From Anaerolineales bacterium (GTDB lineage: Bacteria; Chloroflexota; Anaerolineae; B4-G1; DUEL01), in NCBI GenBank assembly GCA_015662065.1, contig DQUX01000395.1, forward strand, positions 1 through 6,783: a stretch of DNA of 6,783 nt. Reading direction: 5' to 3'. Positions 6,285 to 6,783 of this stretch are shown here, one piece after another. Every line of letters begins with the position of its first letter. Position 1 is the stretch's first letter. Under the pieces are notes generated by a model. The model made no database searches, had not been told where the DNA came from, and was given only the letters and a program-made list of their open reading frames with translations. The translations under genes and the position numbers were made by a program.

Positions 6285-6313
6285 ATTGTAGCACACTGCC
6301 GATGATTTGTCAA
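6285..6313 (-). promoter_or_regulatory. Near-consensus sigma70 promoter of the SufR-like regulator
   Basis: On the minus strand, TTGACA (complement of 6308-6313) is followed by exactly 17 nt and then TACAAT (complement of 6285-6290), preceded by TGC, which makes an extended -10. Transcription would start near 6278, so the leader is only about 12 nt and begins at or next to the AGGAG ribosome binding site. An 8-bp palindrome ATAATTAT at 6323-6330, 10 bp upstream of the -35, could be an A/T-rich UP element or part of an operator. Such a strong core promoter fits control by repression, and the regulator itself is the obvious candidate repressor. Confidence 0.82.
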
Positions 6314-6335
6314 AGTTCGGTCATAATTATCACGG

Positions 6336-6358
6336 CTACCGGGCAAACCGGCGGGATG
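6336..6358. repeat. Interspersed 23-nt repeat, copy 1
   Basis: This element begins CTACCGGGCAA, continues with CCGG and ends GGATG. It matches the copy at 6596-6618 at 21 of 23 positions, and the following purine-rich bases (GGGATGAGG) are also partly shared. CCGG occurs twice, 5 nt apart, so a short 4-bp hairpin is possible. It lies directly upstream of the regulator promoter. The unrelated flanks suggest a dispersed genomic repeat. Confidence 0.6.
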
Positions 6359-6374
6359 GGGTGGGATGAGGGTT

Positions 6375-6475
6375 CATATCTCCCATCTTCTCACCTCCTC
6401 TCAACCCCATTCCCTCACGCTTGGTCAACTCTTCCATCTCTCACCTCCTCAATCCCTGAGACCAGCCTCTCCCAA
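6375..6475. repeat. Pyrimidine-rich tract with internal direct repeat
   Basis: The plus strand here is strongly C/T biased. CATCTTCTCACCTCCTC at 6384-6400 recurs as CATCTCTCACCTCCTC at 6435-6450, differing by one T, with about 51 bp between the copies. On the minus strand each copy reads GAGGAGGTGA followed closely by ATG, resembling a strong ribosome binding site. No domain-bearing protein is encoded here. The remainder, 6476-6595, shows nothing I recognise. Confidence 0.5.
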
Positions 6476-6595
6476 ATATACACAACGAAGGTGCATCGCA
6501 TCCTCCATCGCAGCCCCCATGCTATCCGGGGCGCGAGAGGGGACACCATTTCTTGTTGGATGAGCACCTGGGACGGCTGCCGGGGCAGGGTGCGA

Positions 6596-6618
6596 CTACC
6601 GGGCAAGCCGGCAGGATG
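6596..6618. repeat. Interspersed 23-nt repeat, copy 2
   Basis: This is the second copy of the CTACCGGGCAA...CCGG...GGATG element, differing from the copy at 6336-6358 by two transitions (A to G and G to A). It is in the same orientation, 260 bp away, and is followed by a similar GATGAGG-rich stretch. It leads directly into a series of hairpins. Confidence 0.6.
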
Positions 6619-6624
6619 AGGGGA

Positions 6625-6639
6625 TGAGGATTCTCCTCA
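6625..6639. repeat. Hairpin 1 of the 3'-end series
   Basis: TGAGGA (6625-6630) and TCCTCA (6634-6639) form a perfect 6-bp stem with a 3-nt loop (TTC). It is the first of four such structures within 150 bp, and it follows copy 2 of the 23-nt repeat by 6 nt. Confidence 0.45.
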
Positions 6640-6661
6640 GTGGTTGAGAAAACTCGCTCTA

Positions 6662-6680
6662 GGCGGGTCTGTGACCCGCC
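6662..6680. repeat. Hairpin 2 of the series, REP-like
   Basis: GGCGGGTC (6662-6669) and GACCCGCC (6673-6680) form a perfect 8-bp, very GC-rich stem with a 3-nt loop (TGT). No T-tract follows on either strand, so it reads as a REP-like palindromic element more than a terminator. Confidence 0.6.
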
Positions 6681-6687
6681 GATCTGA

Positions 6688-6702
6688 CCGGTCGCAGACC
6701 GG
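6688..6702. repeat. Hairpin 3 of the series, REP-like
   Basis: CCGGTC (6688-6693) and GACCGG (6697-6702) form a perfect 6-bp stem with a 3-nt loop (GCA), 7 nt after hairpin 2. Both share the GGTC/GACC core beside the loop (GGGTC/GACCC in one, CGGTC/GACCG in the other), so they may be related units. Confidence 0.55.
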
Positions 6703-6757
6703 ACAGGAGCTAGTACCTTACCAAGGTGGTTGTGATCGGTTGGACCCTTTCCGCCTG

Positions 6758-6772
6758 GCGGCTGAAAGCCGC
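6758..6772. repeat. Hairpin 4 of the series, at the window edge
   Basis: GCGGCT (6758-6763) and AGCCGC (6767-6772) form a perfect 6-bp stem with a 3-nt loop (GAA), followed by GGCTACGGGTA. The shape GGCGGCTGAAAGCCGCGGCTACGG resembles dispersed palindromic repeats I associate with Chloroflexota-like genomes; this is recollection and not checked. The element may continue past the window. Confidence 0.55.
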
Positions 6773-6783
6773 GGCTACGGGTA

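Noticed and set aside
6299..6320. CCGA...TCGG inverted repeat over the -35 box as the SufR-type operator
   Set aside because: The arms are only 4 bp with a 14-nt spacer, too weak to call an operator without comparison to other promoters.
6336..6618. Possible CRISPR array
   Set aside because: There are only two copies of the 23-nt repeat, 260 bp apart, with no regular spacers and no cas genes in view.
6302..6619. 105-codon plus-strand frame in the right intergenic region, and a 63-codon minus-strand frame at 6415-6606
   Set aside because: They cross the repeats and the pyrimidine-rich tract, have no domain similarity or convincing ribosome binding site, and overlap each other on opposite strands.

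Overview
The window looks like a bacterial chromosome segment of high GC content with tight gene packing. The style of the multi-domain cytosolic histidine kinase, the B12-type radical SAM protein and the GC-rich hairpin repeats would fit a Chloroflexota (Anaerolineae-like) genome, but that placement is inference from gene style and no marker gene is present. No rRNA, tRNA, transposase, integrase or CRISPR array was seen.

Layout, left to right. A small MIP18/DUF59 protein related to Fe-S assembly factors lies at 15-323 (+). After a short intergenic stretch with a perfect hairpin (404-425) and a sigma70-like promoter (470-498) comes a large soluble sensor kinase, REC-PAS-GAF-GAF-HisKA-HATPase, at 560-3121 (+). 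It meets, tail to tail and only 9 nt apart, a minus-strand gene set read from right to left: a SufR-like winged-helix regulator with three C-terminal cysteines (6266-5637), a cobalamin-binding-type radical SAM protein (5507-4098), the Ni-handling GTPase HypB (4064-3396) and the hydrogenase chaperone HypC (3394-3131). A near-consensus promoter (TTGACA, 17 nt, TACAAT, with an extended -10) sits just upstream of the regulator at 6285-6313 (-).

The last ~470 bases (6314-6783) hold no convincing gene. They contain two copies of a 23-nt interspersed repeat, a pyrimidine-rich stretch with an internal direct repeat, and a run of four perfect 3-nt-loop hairpins reaching almost to the window edge. This looks like REP-type repetitive DNA.

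Working model: the minus-strand genes form one unit in which a regulator that probably carries an Fe-S cluster controls its own promoter and a downstream radical SAM enzyme plus hypB and hypC. This would couple Fe-S, redox or oxygen status to maturation of a [NiFe] hydrogenase encoded elsewhere; no hydrogenase structural gene and no hypA, hypD, hypE or hypF is in view. The pairing of a SufR-like sensor and a B12-type radical SAM enzyme with hypBC is the most interesting feature here.
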